This document shows, one piece after another, positions 1 through 7,705 of a stretch of 64,000 nt of DNA. The notes below the pieces were generated by a model. It was given only the letters and a program-made list of their open reading frames with translations. It had not been told where the DNA came from and did no database searches. This DNA comes from Actinoplanes sp. M2I2 (GTDB lineage Bacteria > Actinomycetota > Actinomycetes > Mycobacteriales > Micromonosporaceae), in the NCBI RefSeq assembly GCF_023544445.1, contig NZ_JALPVJ010000026.1:62001-126000 (forward strand). The letters are read 5' to 3'. Each line of letters begins with the position of its first letter. The stretch's first letter is position 1. The position numbers and the translations under genes are program-made.

Positions 1-2
1 CC

Positions 3-431
3 GGCGTGGACGGCCTGGGGGCGGTCGCCCGGATCCGTGCGGCCCGGCCCGGCCAGGTGATCCTCATGCTGACCCGGCACGCCCGTCCCGGGGTGCTCCG
101 CAAGGCGCTCAAGCTGGGCGTGCAGGGTTTCGTCAGCAAGTCGGCCGAGCCGGCGCACATCACGTCGGTCATCGCCACCCTGCACGAGGGGCGCCGCTGG
201 ATCGACCCCGACGTCTCCGCGCTGGCGGTCACCGACGACTGCCCGCTGACCGACCGTGAGCTCGACGTGCTGCGGGTGACCGGCGAGGGCTACTCGGTCG
301 CCGACATCGCCGCCCGGCTGCACCTCGCGCCCGGCACCGTCCGGAACTACCTGTCCAACGCCATGCAGAAGACCCAGACGCAGACCCGCCATGAGGCGGC
401 GCGTTACGCCCGTGAACACGACTGGCTCTGA
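3..431 (+). CDS. NarL/LuxR-type response regulator (5' end outside window)
   Basis: This is the C-terminal three quarters of a two-component response regulator. The visible N-terminal part covers the end of a receiver domain, with LGVQGFVSKSAEP carrying the conserved Lys of the phospho-acceptor pocket. A LuxR-type helix-turn-helix follows (LTDRELDVLRVTGEGYSVADIA, then APGTVRNYLSNAMQKT). The order receiver then HTH and the spacing fit the NarL/FixJ family, resembling DesR-like regulators. The gene enters from the left edge, so the phospho-acceptor Asp is not visible. No sensor kinase is present downstream and its partner would be to the left. It is followed by the GPP34 gene after 11 bp, possibly in the same transcript. 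Confidence 0.85.
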   Translation, partial: GVDGLGAVARIRAARPGQVILMLTRHARPGVLRKALKLGVQGFVSKSAEPAHITSVIATLHEGRRWIDPDVSALAVTDDCPLTDRELDVLRVTGEGYSVADIAARLHLAPGTVRNYLSNAMQKTQTQTRHEAARYAREHDWL

Positions 432-442
432 CCGGAGAAATC

Positions 443-1096
443 ATGCTGATAGTCGAAGACCTGATGCTGCTGTTGCTCGACGACGAGACCGGGACCCCGG
501 CCGCCGCGGGCACGCTCTACTACACCCTCGGCGGCGCCGTGCTGGTCGAGCTGGCCATGCTGGGGCGGATCGAGAGCGACGGCTCGAAGGTCCGCGCGGC
601 CGGTACGGGCCCGCTGCCCGACCCGTTGCTGCAGGACGCGTACGACAAGGTGGCCGAGAAGCCACGCGGCGCCCAGACGCTGCTGATCACGATCGGCACG
701 GGCCTGTGGGAGCCGGTGATCGACCGCCTGCTCGAGCGCGGCCTGATCCGCCGGGAGAAGAAGCGCGTGCTCGGCCTGTTCTCGATGAACCAGTTGCCGG
801 CGGCCGACTTCGAGCACGAGGCGTCGCTGCGGGCCCGGATCCGCGCCGTGCTGGTCGACGGGGAGGAGCCGGACACGCGGACGGCCGCGCTCACCGCGCT
901 GCTCTCGGCGAGCGGCGCCCTGCCGATGCTGCGGCCCCAGCTGGCCTGGTCGGGCCCGGTCGCGCGGCGGGCCAAGGAACTCGAGCAGGGCAACTGGGGC
1001 GCCGCGGCGGTGAACACGGCGGTGGCCCGGACCGCGGCCGCGATCGCTGCCTCCACCGCGGCCGTCGCCGTCACGGTCGTGACCACCACGTCCTGA
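443..1096 (+). CDS. GPP34 (GOLPH3-like) family protein
   Basis: 217 residues. The N-terminal LIVEDLMLLLLDDETG is typical of the GPP34/GOLPH3 fold, which in eukaryotic GOLPH3/Vps74 binds phosphatidylinositol-4-phosphate. Actinobacteria carry many paralogues of unknown role. The middle (LLERGLIRREKKRVLGLF) and the helical body match the family. The C-terminus (about residues 180-217) is Ala/Val/Thr-rich and hydrophobic and could touch the membrane. The ATG follows a GGAGAA ribosome site. The gene starts 11 bp after the response regulator, suggesting cotranscription. The specific function is unknown. Confidence 0.8.
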   Translation: MLIVEDLMLLLLDDETGTPAAAGTLYYTLGGAVLVELAMLGRIESDGSKVRAAGTGPLPDPLLQDAYDKVAEKPRGAQTLLITIGTGLWEPVIDRLLERGLIRREKKRVLGLFSMNQLPAADFEHEASLRARIRAVLVDGEEPDTRTAALTALLSASGALPMLRPQLAWSGPVARRAKELEQGNWGAAAVNTAVARTAAAIAASTAAVAVTVVTTTS

Positions 1097-1176
1097 CCGG
1101 GACGGAACGTTCATGACCGGCGGCGGTCTGCCGATGCGGACGGGGACTCGAATCCGCGTACGCCGAGAGGTTATGG

Positions 1177-2664
1177 ATGACCACCGAAACTCAAGCACGC
1201 CCGGCGCCCCGGCCCGCGGCCCCGGCCTCCAACGGGCGCTGGTGGGCGCTCGTGGTGCTGGCGATGGCCCAGCTGATGGTGGTGCTGGACGCCACGATCG
1301 TGAACATCGCGCTGCCGACCGCGCAGGCCGACCTGGCGTTCTCGGACGCCGACCGGCAGTGGGTCGTCACCGGGTACGCGCTTGCCTTCGGCAGTCTGCT
1401 GCTGCTGGGCGGCCGGCTGTCCGACTTCTTCGGCCGCAAGCGCATGTTCCTCATCGGCCTCGTCGGGTTCGCCCTGGCCTCGGCGCTGGGCGGCGCGGCC
1501 AACGGCCTGGAGATGCTGATCGTCGCCCGCGCGCTGCAGGGCGCGTTCGGCGCGGCCCTCGCTCCGGCCGCCCTGTCGCTGCTCTCCACGACGTTCACCC
1601 AGCCGGCCGAGCGGGGCAAGGCCTTCGGCATCTTCGGCGCGATCTCGGGCGCCGGCGGCGCCGTCGGCCTGCTGCTGGGCGGGGTGCTGACCGAGTACGC
1701 CTCCTGGCGCTGGTGCCTTTACGTCAACCTGATCATCGCGGCGATCGCCGTGGCCGGCGCGCTCACCAAGCTGTCGGACGAGCCGGTGGCCAACCGGGCC
1801 CGGATCGACATCCCGGGCACGGTGACCGCGGTCGTGGGTCTGGTCGCGCTGGTGTTCGGTCTGGGCAAGGCGGAGACCGACGGCTGGTCGTCGGCGGTCA
1901 CGCTCGGGCCGATCGCCGTCGGTGTCGTCGTGCTGATCGCGTTCGTGGTCATCGAGACGCGCGTGGCCAACCCGCTGCTGCCGCTGCGGGTGGTGCTCGA
2001 CCGCAACCGGGGCGGGTCCTACGCCGCGATCGGCATCGCCGGGGCCGGCATGTTCGGCATCTTCCTGTTCCTGACGTACTACCTGGTCGGCAACCTCGGC
2101 TTCACGCCGGTGCAGACCGGTCTGGCGTTCCTGCCGATGCTCGGCGCCATCATGCTCTCGGCCACCACGGCCGGGTCGATGCTCACGCCGCGGGTCGGGC
2201 CCCGCCCGCTCGTCCCGGTCGGCGCGCTGGTCGCGGCGGCCGGCATGGCGTTCCTGACCCGGCTGGACGTCGACTCGACGTACGCCTCCGGGGTGCTCCC
2301 GGGTCTGCTGGTCATCGGCCTCGGCCTCGGCCTGGTCTTCGCTCCCACGCAGAACGCGGCCACCAGCGGCGTCGAGCACCGGGACGCCGGGGTCGCCTCG
2401 GCGATGATCAACACGGTCCAGCAGATCGGCGGGTCGATCGGCACGGCCCTGCTGAGCTCGTTCGCCGCGACCGCCGCGACGAACTACGCCACCTCGCACG
2501 CGCGCTCGCCGCAGGTCGCCCTCGAGGCGTCGCTGGCCAGCTATCACACGGTGTTCTGGTGGTCGTGCGGCCTGTTCGTGGTCTGCGCCGTCGTCTCGGC
2601 CCTGCTGTTCCGCACCGGCCCGCTCGACGTCGACCCGGACGCTGCCCCCGCGATGGCCCACTGA
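1177..2664 (+). CDS. MFS drug:H+ antiporter, DHA2 (14-TM) family
   Basis: 495 residues with an N-terminal cytoplasmic tail, then about 14 hydrophobic segments. The DHA2-type motif C region (LDATIVNIALPTAQADL) lies in TM1 and the motif A loop GGRLSDFFGRKRMFL lies between TM2 and TM3, as in EmrB/QacA/LfrA exporters. The likely role is proton-driven efflux of amphipathic or cationic compounds. The GAGAGG ribosome site precedes the ATG at 1177. No TetR or MarR gene is adjacent, so no specific regulator is evident. A strong terminator lies immediately downstream. The substrate cannot be predicted from sequence. Confidence 0.9.
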   Translation: MTTETQARPAPRPAAPASNGRWWALVVLAMAQLMVVLDATIVNIALPTAQADLAFSDADRQWVVTGYALAFGSLLLLGGRLSDFFGRKRMFLIGLVGFALASALGGAANGLEMLIVARALQGAFGAALAPAALSLLSTTFTQPAERGKAFGIFGAISGAGGAVGLLLGGVLTEYASWRWCLYVNLIIAAIAVAGALTKLSDEPVANRARIDIPGTVTAVVGLVALVFGLGKAETDGWSSAVTLGPIAVGVVVLIAFVVIETRVANPLLPLRVVLDRNRGGSYAAIGIAGAGMFGIFLFLTYYLVGNLGFTPVQTGLAFLPMLGAIMLSATTAGSMLTPRVGPRPLVPVGALVAAAGMAFLTRLDVDSTYASGVLPGLLVIGLGLGLVFAPTQNAATSGVEHRDAGVASAMINTVQQIGGSIGTALLSSFAATAATNYATSHARSPQVALEASLASYHTVFWWSCGLFVVCAVVSALLFRTGPLDVDPDAAPAMAH

Positions 2665-2677
2665 CGCCGTCGACAAG

Positions 2678-2714
2678 AAGGCTCCGGCCGCCCACCCCGG
2701 GCGGTCGGAGCCTT
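2678..2714 (+). terminator. Rho-independent-like terminator after the MFS gene
   Basis: A 16-bp inverted repeat (AAGGCTCCGGCCGCCC, 5-nt loop, GGGCGGTCGGAGCCTT) with a single G:T pair starts 14 bp after the MFS stop codon and is followed by a short T-containing stretch. Confidence 0.8.
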
Positions 2715-2782
2715 CGTGTTTCCCGGCACTATGGAGTGGCGGTGTCGGCACTCTCAGCTAACTCTGGTAATAATGTCCGTCG

Positions 2783-3394
2783 ATGGACGGGGATGCGGAG
2801 TGGCAGCGATGGCGGCGCGAGATCTTCGGCGATCCGGAGGAGGTGGGGCCCGGCGGGCCGGGCTTCGCGGCGCTGATCGAGGCGGCCGGGCGAGAGCCCA
2901 GAACGGTCGAGCGCATGCTGCGGGCCGGGCTGGCCCGGGGTGACGCGGTCGCCGCGCGGTCGTTCATCGCGCTGGCCTCGGCCGGTCTGGCCCCGGCCGA
3001 CGCGGTCAGCATCCTGCGGACGGCGCTGATCCACGCCCGCGACGCGTTCCGCCTCCGGGTGGCCGAGGCGTTGTACGCCGTCACGCGGGATCCGGGCTGG
3101 GCCACGCCGGTGGCCGGCGTGCTGGCCGGCGCGGCGTCCGAGGCCGTCCGGCTCGACGCCGCCGTCGCACTGTCCGGGTTTCCGCCGTCGGTCGTGCTGG
3201 TGCGGGCGATGGCCGCCGCCGTGCTCGACCCGGAGTACCTGGTGCGCTATCAGGCCACGAACGCGTTGCTGCGCTGGGCGGGCGACTCCCGGCCGGTCGA
3301 CGACGTCCCCGCCCTTCTCGACAAGATCAACGACCGGGCCGAGGGTGCCTGGCGGGCGGCGGCCGAGGAGTTGACGGCCCGGCTCTGCCCCTGA
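2783..3394 (+). CDS. HEAT-repeat-like hypothetical protein
   Basis: 203 residues, Ala/Leu/Arg-rich and entirely helical in appearance. Repeating pairs of amphipathic helices of about 30 residues each (around residues 50-80, 85-115, 118-145 and 150-170, for example DAVSILRTALIHARDAFRLRVAEAL) look like HEAT/ARM repeats. Such proteins usually act as protein-interaction scaffolds. No catalytic motif or signal peptide is visible. The start ATG at 2783 has no strong ribosome site, and a TATAAT-like element could not be placed with confidence. Function unknown. Confidence 0.65.
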   Translation: MDGDAEWQRWRREIFGDPEEVGPGGPGFAALIEAAGREPRTVERMLRAGLARGDAVAARSFIALASAGLAPADAVSILRTALIHARDAFRLRVAEALYAVTRDPGWATPVAGVLAGAASEAVRLDAAVALSGFPPSVVLVRAMAAAVLDPEYLVRYQATNALLRWAGDSRPVDDVPALLDKINDRAEGAWRAAAEELTARLCP

Positions 3395-3474
3395 ACGCGG
3401 CCGCCGGCTCACGGCCGTGGGCCCCGTACGGGGGAACGGCCGTCGATATCGCAGGCGACCGTCGTTGTGCTCTC

Positions 3475-3585
3475 GTGGACGACGAGCAGGAACACAGCAT
3501 CGGGCCGGGGACGACCATCGCGCTGGTGGCGGGGTTGATCGTCTTCTACGGTCTGTTCATCGCCATCGCCCTGGCGCGCGCCTGA
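3475..3585 (+). CDS. Small single-pass membrane protein (putative)
   Basis: A 36-codon frame starting GTG and ending TGA. It encodes a short acidic N-terminus (VDDEQEHSIGPG) followed by one hydrophobic segment of about 20 residues (IALVAGLIVFYGLFIAIALA). The layout suggests a tiny membrane protein just upstream of the amino-acid permease, about 90 bp before it on the same strand. There is no clear ribosome site, so translation is uncertain. No family is recognised. Confidence 0.4.
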   Translation: MDDEQEHSIGPGTTIALVAGLIVFYGLFIAIALARA

Positions 3586-3676
3586 GGCGTACCGGGTCGA
3601 AAGGTATCTACGTCTGTAGATGCGAACAGCGGCTTCCCGTGGTACTCCGAGAGGAGCGATCAGCGAGGAGGCCCTC

Positions 3677-5104
3677 ATGTCCGTGTCACCGCAGGGGTTC
3701 GGCCGGGGATCGGGGATCTTCCGGCGCAAACCGGTCGACGAGGTCACCGACGAGACCGGCAGCGACCTGCACCGGTCGCTGGGACTCTGGCAGCTCACCG
3801 CGATCGGTGTCGGCGGCATCATCGGCGCGGGCATCTTCGCGCTGGCCGGCGCGGTCGCGAACGAGACCGCCGGTCCGGCGGTGCTGTTCTCGTTCCTGAT
3901 CGCGGGCATCGCCAGCGCCGCGGCCGCCCTGTCGTACGCCGAGTTCGCCGGCATGATCCCGAGGGCCGGTTCGGCCTACACCTACGGCTACGTCGTGCTG
4001 GGCGAGGTGGTGGCCTGGTTCATCGGCTGGGACCTGCTGCTGGAGTACACGGCCATCGTCTCGGTCGTGGCGATCGGCATCTCGGGCTACTTCTCGTTCC
4101 TGATGGCCGACATCGGCGTGGATCTGCCGGCCTGGATGCTCGGCGCCCCGGGCACCGGGGACGGGCACGTCGTCGACCTCTTCGCCGTGGTGTTGTGCCT
4201 GCTCATCGCGTACCTGCTGAACCGGGGCATCAAGGCCGCGGCGCGGGCCGAGACCGCGGTGGTCATCCTCAAGGTGATCATCGTCCTGCTCGTGGTCGTG
4301 GTCGGCGCGTTCCACATCACCCGGTCCAACTACGACCCGTTCTTCCCGTTCGGCTGGAGCGGGGCGATCACCGGCGCGGCGACCGTGTTCTTCGCGGTCT
4401 TCGGCTACGACGCCATGAGCACCGCCGCCGAGGAGTCCAAGGACGCCCGCCGCCACCTGCCCAAGGCGATCATCTATTCGCTGATCATCTCGATGGTGCT
4501 CTACGTGCTGGCCACGCTCGTGCTGACCGGCATGCAGAACTACCGGGAGATCGACCCGGAGAGCGGCTTCTCGACGGCGTTCGCCTCGGTCGGGCTGTCC
4601 GGGCTGGCCGACGTCATCGCGGTCGGCGCGATCGTCGGCATCCTCACGGTGATGTTCACCTTCATGCTCGGCGTGACCCGGGTGTGGTATTCGATGAGCC
4701 GGGACGGACTGCTGCCCGCGTGGTTCGGCAAACTGCACCCCGAACGCCGGGTGCCGACCCGGGTCACCTGGATCGCCGGCATCGCGTCGGCCGTCATCGC
4801 CGGCTTCCTGCCGATCCGGGAGGCGGCCGAGCTGACCAACATCGGCATCCTGCTGGCCTTCGTCGTGGTCTGCATCGCGGTCGTCGTGCTGCGGTACCGC
4901 CGGCCGGACATCCCGCGCACGTTCCGGCTGCCCTGGATGCCGGTGATCCCGGCCGTCGGCGTGGTCTTCTCGATCTGGCTGATCACCTTCCTCGACCCGG
5001 TGACCTGGCTGCGCTTCGCGGTCTGGTTCGCCCTGGGCCTGATCCTGTACGCCGTCTACGGCCGGCGCCACTCGAAGCTCAACCAGGAGAACCGAAGGTC
5101 CTGA
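3677..5104 (+). CDS. APC-superfamily amino acid permease
   Basis: 475 residues with about 12 transmembrane helices. The TM1 signature GVGGIIGAGIFALAG and TM6 region FFAVFGYDAMSTAAEESKDARRHLPKAI are hallmarks of the cationic amino acid transporter (CAT/YfnA) branch of the APC superfamily, which imports amino acids by proton symport. The ATG at 3677 is chosen because AGGAGG lies 5 nt upstream. An upstream in-frame ATG at 3620 lacks such a site. The last 26 bp overlap the 3' end of the convergent LysR gene. The exact amino-acid substrate is unknown. Confidence 0.9.
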   Translation: MSVSPQGFGRGSGIFRRKPVDEVTDETGSDLHRSLGLWQLTAIGVGGIIGAGIFALAGAVANETAGPAVLFSFLIAGIASAAAALSYAEFAGMIPRAGSAYTYGYVVLGEVVAWFIGWDLLLEYTAIVSVVAIGISGYFSFLMADIGVDLPAWMLGAPGTGDGHVVDLFAVVLCLLIAYLLNRGIKAAARAETAVVILKVIIVLLVVVVGAFHITRSNYDPFFPFGWSGAITGAATVFFAVFGYDAMSTAAEESKDARRHLPKAIIYSLIISMVLYVLATLVLTGMQNYREIDPESGFSTAFASVGLSGLADVIAVGAIVGILTVMFTFMLGVTRVWYSMSRDGLLPAWFGKLHPERRVPTRVTWIAGIASAVIAGFLPIREAAELTNIGILLAFVVVCIAVVVLRYRRPDIPRTFRLPWMPVIPAVGVVFSIWLITFLDPVTWLRFAVWFALGLILYAVYGRRHSKLNQENRRS

Positions 5105-5942
5105 CCGCGGTGCCGACCAGCCCGGCGACGGGCTTCGAGCGGCTGTGTGCGGGCCAGGCCAGCACGGTGGTGACCTCCCAGGCGTCGGTCAGCGGCACGG
5201 CGGCGTGCGCGTCCCACAGCCACGACCGCGACGAGGCGCACAGGACGGCCGCGGTGCGCCCGAGGGCGATCAGCTGGGCCAGCTGCGACTGGTCGTGGAT
5301 CTCGGGGCCCGGGCCGGGCGGGTAGGCGCCGTCCGGGCCGGGCCAGCGGGCGAGCGGCAGTCCGGGCACGTCGTCCAGGTCGGCCAGGGTGAGGGTCTCG
5401 CGTGCGGCGAGGGAGTGCGCGGCGGGCAGGATGGCGACCTGCTGCTCGGTCTGCAGGTCCTCGGTGTCGAAGCCGCCGACGGCGTCGAAGGGGCGCTGCA
5501 TGAGGGCGACGTCGGCGCGGCCGTCGCGCAGCATGCGGGCCTGTTCGCCCATCCGGCACAGCACCACGTCGATCTCGGCCGCGCCGGGCTCGGCGGCGTG
5601 CGCGTCGAGCAGCTTGCGGAGCAGCTCGTGACCGGCGCCGGCCTTGGTCACCAGCGTCAGGCGGTTGCCGGCGGACGCGGCCCGGCGGGTGCGCCGGGCG
5701 GCCGCCGCCGCGCCGTCGAGCAGGACCCGGGCCTCGTCCAGCAGGACCCGGCCCGCGTCGGTGAGCGCCACGCCGCGGCGGTCGCGCTCGAGGAGGGTGA
5801 CGCCGAGGCGCCGCTCGAGCTGCTGGATGGCCCGCGACAGGGGTGGCTGGGCCATGCCGAGGCGTTCGGCCGCCCGGCTGAAGTGCAGCTCCTCGGCGAC
5901 GGTGACGAAATACCTGAGCTCGCGGGTCTCCAGCGTGTCCAC
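5079..5942 (-). CDS. LysR-family transcriptional regulator
   Basis: 287 residues from the GTG at 5942. The N-terminal winged helix (LRYFVTVAEELHFSRAAERLGMAQPPLSRAIQQLERRLG in two halves) is classical LysR. The C-terminal effector-binding domain begins near residue 90. It is divergent from the SDR gene, and LysR proteins usually control such a neighbour. A perfect inverted repeat ATACCG-N3-CGGTAT lies in the 92-bp intergenic space and is the likely binding site. The start was placed at the first codon giving the standard LysR N-terminus (VDTLETRELRYF). The inducer is unknown. Confidence 0.88.
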   Translation of the reverse strand: MDTLETRELRYFVTVAEELHFSRAAERLGMAQPPLSRAIQQLERRLGVTLLERDRRGVALTDAGRVLLDEARVLLDGAAAAARRTRRAASAGNRLTLVTKAGAGHELLRKLLDAHAAEPGAAEIDVVLCRMGEQARMLRDGRADVALMQRPFDAVGGFDTEDLQTEQQVAILPAAHSLAARETLTLADLDDVPGLPLARWPGPDGAYPPGPGPEIHDQSQLAQLIALGRTAAVLCASSRSWLWDAHAAVPLTDAWEVTTVLAWPAHSRSKPVAGLVGTAVRTFGSPG

Positions 5943-5962
5943 CGGACGACAGTACTGCGGTG

Positions 5963-5977
5963 ATACCGCTCCGGTAT
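5963..5977. promoter_or_regulatory. Candidate LysR operator
   Basis: Perfect palindrome ATACCG-CTC-CGGTAT between the divergent LysR (starts 5942) and SDR (starts 6035) genes. Its 15-bp A/T-ended symmetry matches the T-N11-A pattern of LysR sites. It sits 21 bp from the regulator start, consistent with autoregulation plus control of the SDR. Confidence 0.6.
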
Positions 5978-6034
5978 GACAGAGCACCGGAACGGTGTAA
6001 GGACCGGACGCGGCTGCGGGCCATCATCGGCTTC

Positions 6035-6769
6035 ATGAGCGACAAGAAGACCGCGCTGGTCACCGGCGCGAACAAGGGACTCGGGTACGAGATCGCGGCC
6101 GGGCTGGGCGCCCGGGACCACCGGGTGGTGGTCGGCGCCCGCGACCGGGTCAAGGGCGAGGCGGCCGCCGAGAAGTTGCGGGCGGCCGGGGTGGAGGCGT
6201 TCGCGGTCCCGCTGGACGTCACCAGCGACAGCAGCGTCGCCCGGGCCGCCGAGCTGATCGGCGACCGCGCCGGGCGCCTGGACGTCCTGGTCAACAACGC
6301 CGGCATCTCGGGCGAGACCGGGCCGGGCTGGACGCAGGACCCGACCACGCTCGACCTGGAGGTCGTCCGGGCGGTCGTGGACACCAACGTCTACGGGGTG
6401 ATCCGGGTGACCAACGCCCTGCTGCCCCTGCTGCGCCGCTCGCCGTCGCCCCGCGTCGTCAACATCTCCAGCAGCGTCGGGTCGATCACCTGGCAGGCCG
6501 ACCCGGCCGTGAACGTGGGCCCGATCATGGCCGCCTACTCGCCGACGAAGTCGTACCTCAACGCCCTCACCGTGCACTACGCCCGGCAGCTGGCCGGCAC
6601 CGGCATCCTCGTCAACGCGGCCTGCCCGGGCCTGGTCGCGACCGACTTCACCGGCTTCCAGGGCCGGCCGGTCGGCGACGCCGCGGCCACCCCGATCCGG
6701 CTGGCCACGCTGCCCGACGGCGGCCCGAGCGGCTCGTTCTTCAACGACGAGGGGGTCGTCCCCTGGTGA
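6035..6769 (+). CDS. Short-chain dehydrogenase/reductase
   Basis: 244 residues, the normal length for a classical SDR. The cofactor motif TGANKGLGYEIA is at residues about 10-21. NNAG is near residue 88. The catalytic Ser is in VVNISSSVGSI, and the YSPTK motif (Tyr-x-x-x-Lys) is near residue 168. The Arg in GARDRVKGEA after the second strand suggests NADP(H) preference. Similarity is to plant/bacterial carbonyl-reductase-like SDRs. The start ATG (MSDKKTALVTG) gives the usual short N-terminus before the Rossmann fold. It is probably controlled by the divergent LysR regulator. Substrate unknown. Confidence 0.88.
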   Translation: MSDKKTALVTGANKGLGYEIAAGLGARDHRVVVGARDRVKGEAAAEKLRAAGVEAFAVPLDVTSDSSVARAAELIGDRAGRLDVLVNNAGISGETGPGWTQDPTTLDLEVVRAVVDTNVYGVIRVTNALLPLLRRSPSPRVVNISSSVGSITWQADPAVNVGPIMAAYSPTKSYLNALTVHYARQLAGTGILVNAACPGLVATDFTGFQGRPVGDAAATPIRLATLPDGGPSGSFFNDEGVVPW

Positions 6770-6836
6770 CGAGCCGCCCGGCCACCTTCCACAGCTCCGG
6801 GTCGCGCCCGGACTCGACGACGCAGCGGGCGAACAA

Positions 6837-7610
6837 TCACAGGCGCACCCGCTCGGCGTCGAGCCCGAGCAGGCCGGCCATCCGGTCGGCGAACGCTCCC
6901 GGATCGGCGGCCAGGCGGTCGGGGAAGTTGAGCATGTGCTGGACCGGCTCGTAGGCGGGATCACCCACGTACGGCTTGGGGTCGATGATCAGCCACGGCT
7001 CGCGCTCCGACCGCAGCACGTTGCCGGCGTGCAGGTCGGTGCAGAGCAGCACCTCCCGGTCGGCAGTGCCGGGCAGGCCGAGCCACACGTCGAGGCCCTC
7101 CCGCGCGAGCCCCGGGTCGGGCAGCTTCTCCGGGGTGACACTCCGCGCCCACGCCTCGACCATCGTGCGCAGCGGCCGGAACCCGGCGTCCGGCGCGGGC
7201 GTGATCCACAGCCGGGGGAGCAGCCCGGCGACCACCTCGTCCCGCTCGGCCGGCGGGAGCGACGCCTCCAGGGTCGTCCCCGGCCGGCACTGCTCCAGCA
7301 GCAGGGCGTCGGTCTGCTCGAAACGGTCCGAGCGGAAGACCCGGACGGTGCCCCGGCCGTCCCACACCCGCAGCCCGGCCGCCTCGTCCCGCGCCTCGTA
7401 GTGGGCCCACCCGACCTTGAGCACCCGCCCGTCCCGGGTCGGCGCCACCCAGGACGCGGTGCCGCCGGGCTGATAGGGCCGCCCCACCTCGACCCCCCAC
7501 CGCCGGGCGAGCCCGGCCACGATCCCCGGCAGCCGCGCCACCCACTCGTCGAAGGGCGGATGCTTCCCCACGGTCGACAACAGGTTGGCCGGCATCTCCC
7601 AGTCGGTCAT
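6837..7610 (-). CDS. Aminoglycoside/hydroxyurea phosphotransferase-like kinase (APH(6) family)
   Basis: 257 residues. The kinase-like fold shows the catalytic loop LLCTDLHAGNVL (Asp-x-x-x-x-Asn) near residue 195 and the metal-binding segment IIDPKPYVGDPAYE, which is characteristic of the APH(6)/hydroxyurea kinase group including streptomycin 6-phosphotransferases. Family members phosphorylate aminoglycosides or hydroxyurea, and many actinobacterial ones have no proven antibiotic substrate. The ATG at 7610 (MTDWEMPAN) was chosen because it gives the usual N-terminus. Frames further upstream lack family features. It stands alone, convergent with the SDR gene. Confidence 0.82.
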   Translation of the reverse strand: MTDWEMPANLLSTVGKHPPFDEWVARLPGIVAGLARRWGVEVGRPYQPGGTASWVAPTRDGRVLKVGWAHYEARDEAAGLRVWDGRGTVRVFRSDRFEQTDALLLEQCRPGTTLEASLPPAERDEVVAGLLPRLWITPAPDAGFRPLRTMVEAWARSVTPEKLPDPGLAREGLDVWLGLPGTADREVLLCTDLHAGNVLRSEREPWLIIDPKPYVGDPAYEPVQHMLNFPDRLAADPGAFADRMAGLLGLDAERVRL

Positions 7611-7705
7611 GCCCGCATCGTGCCGACCCGCGACGCCGCTGTCACACGGATTTCGGTGGGCGGGCCAACGCTCAACCGGGCGTTCCGGTTGCCGATAGCG
7701 TCGGA

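Noticed and set aside
3422..3433. CCCCGTACGGGG palindrome after the HEAT-like gene.
   Set aside because: Short, purely GC-rich and without a following T stretch. Chance symmetry is likely in this DNA.
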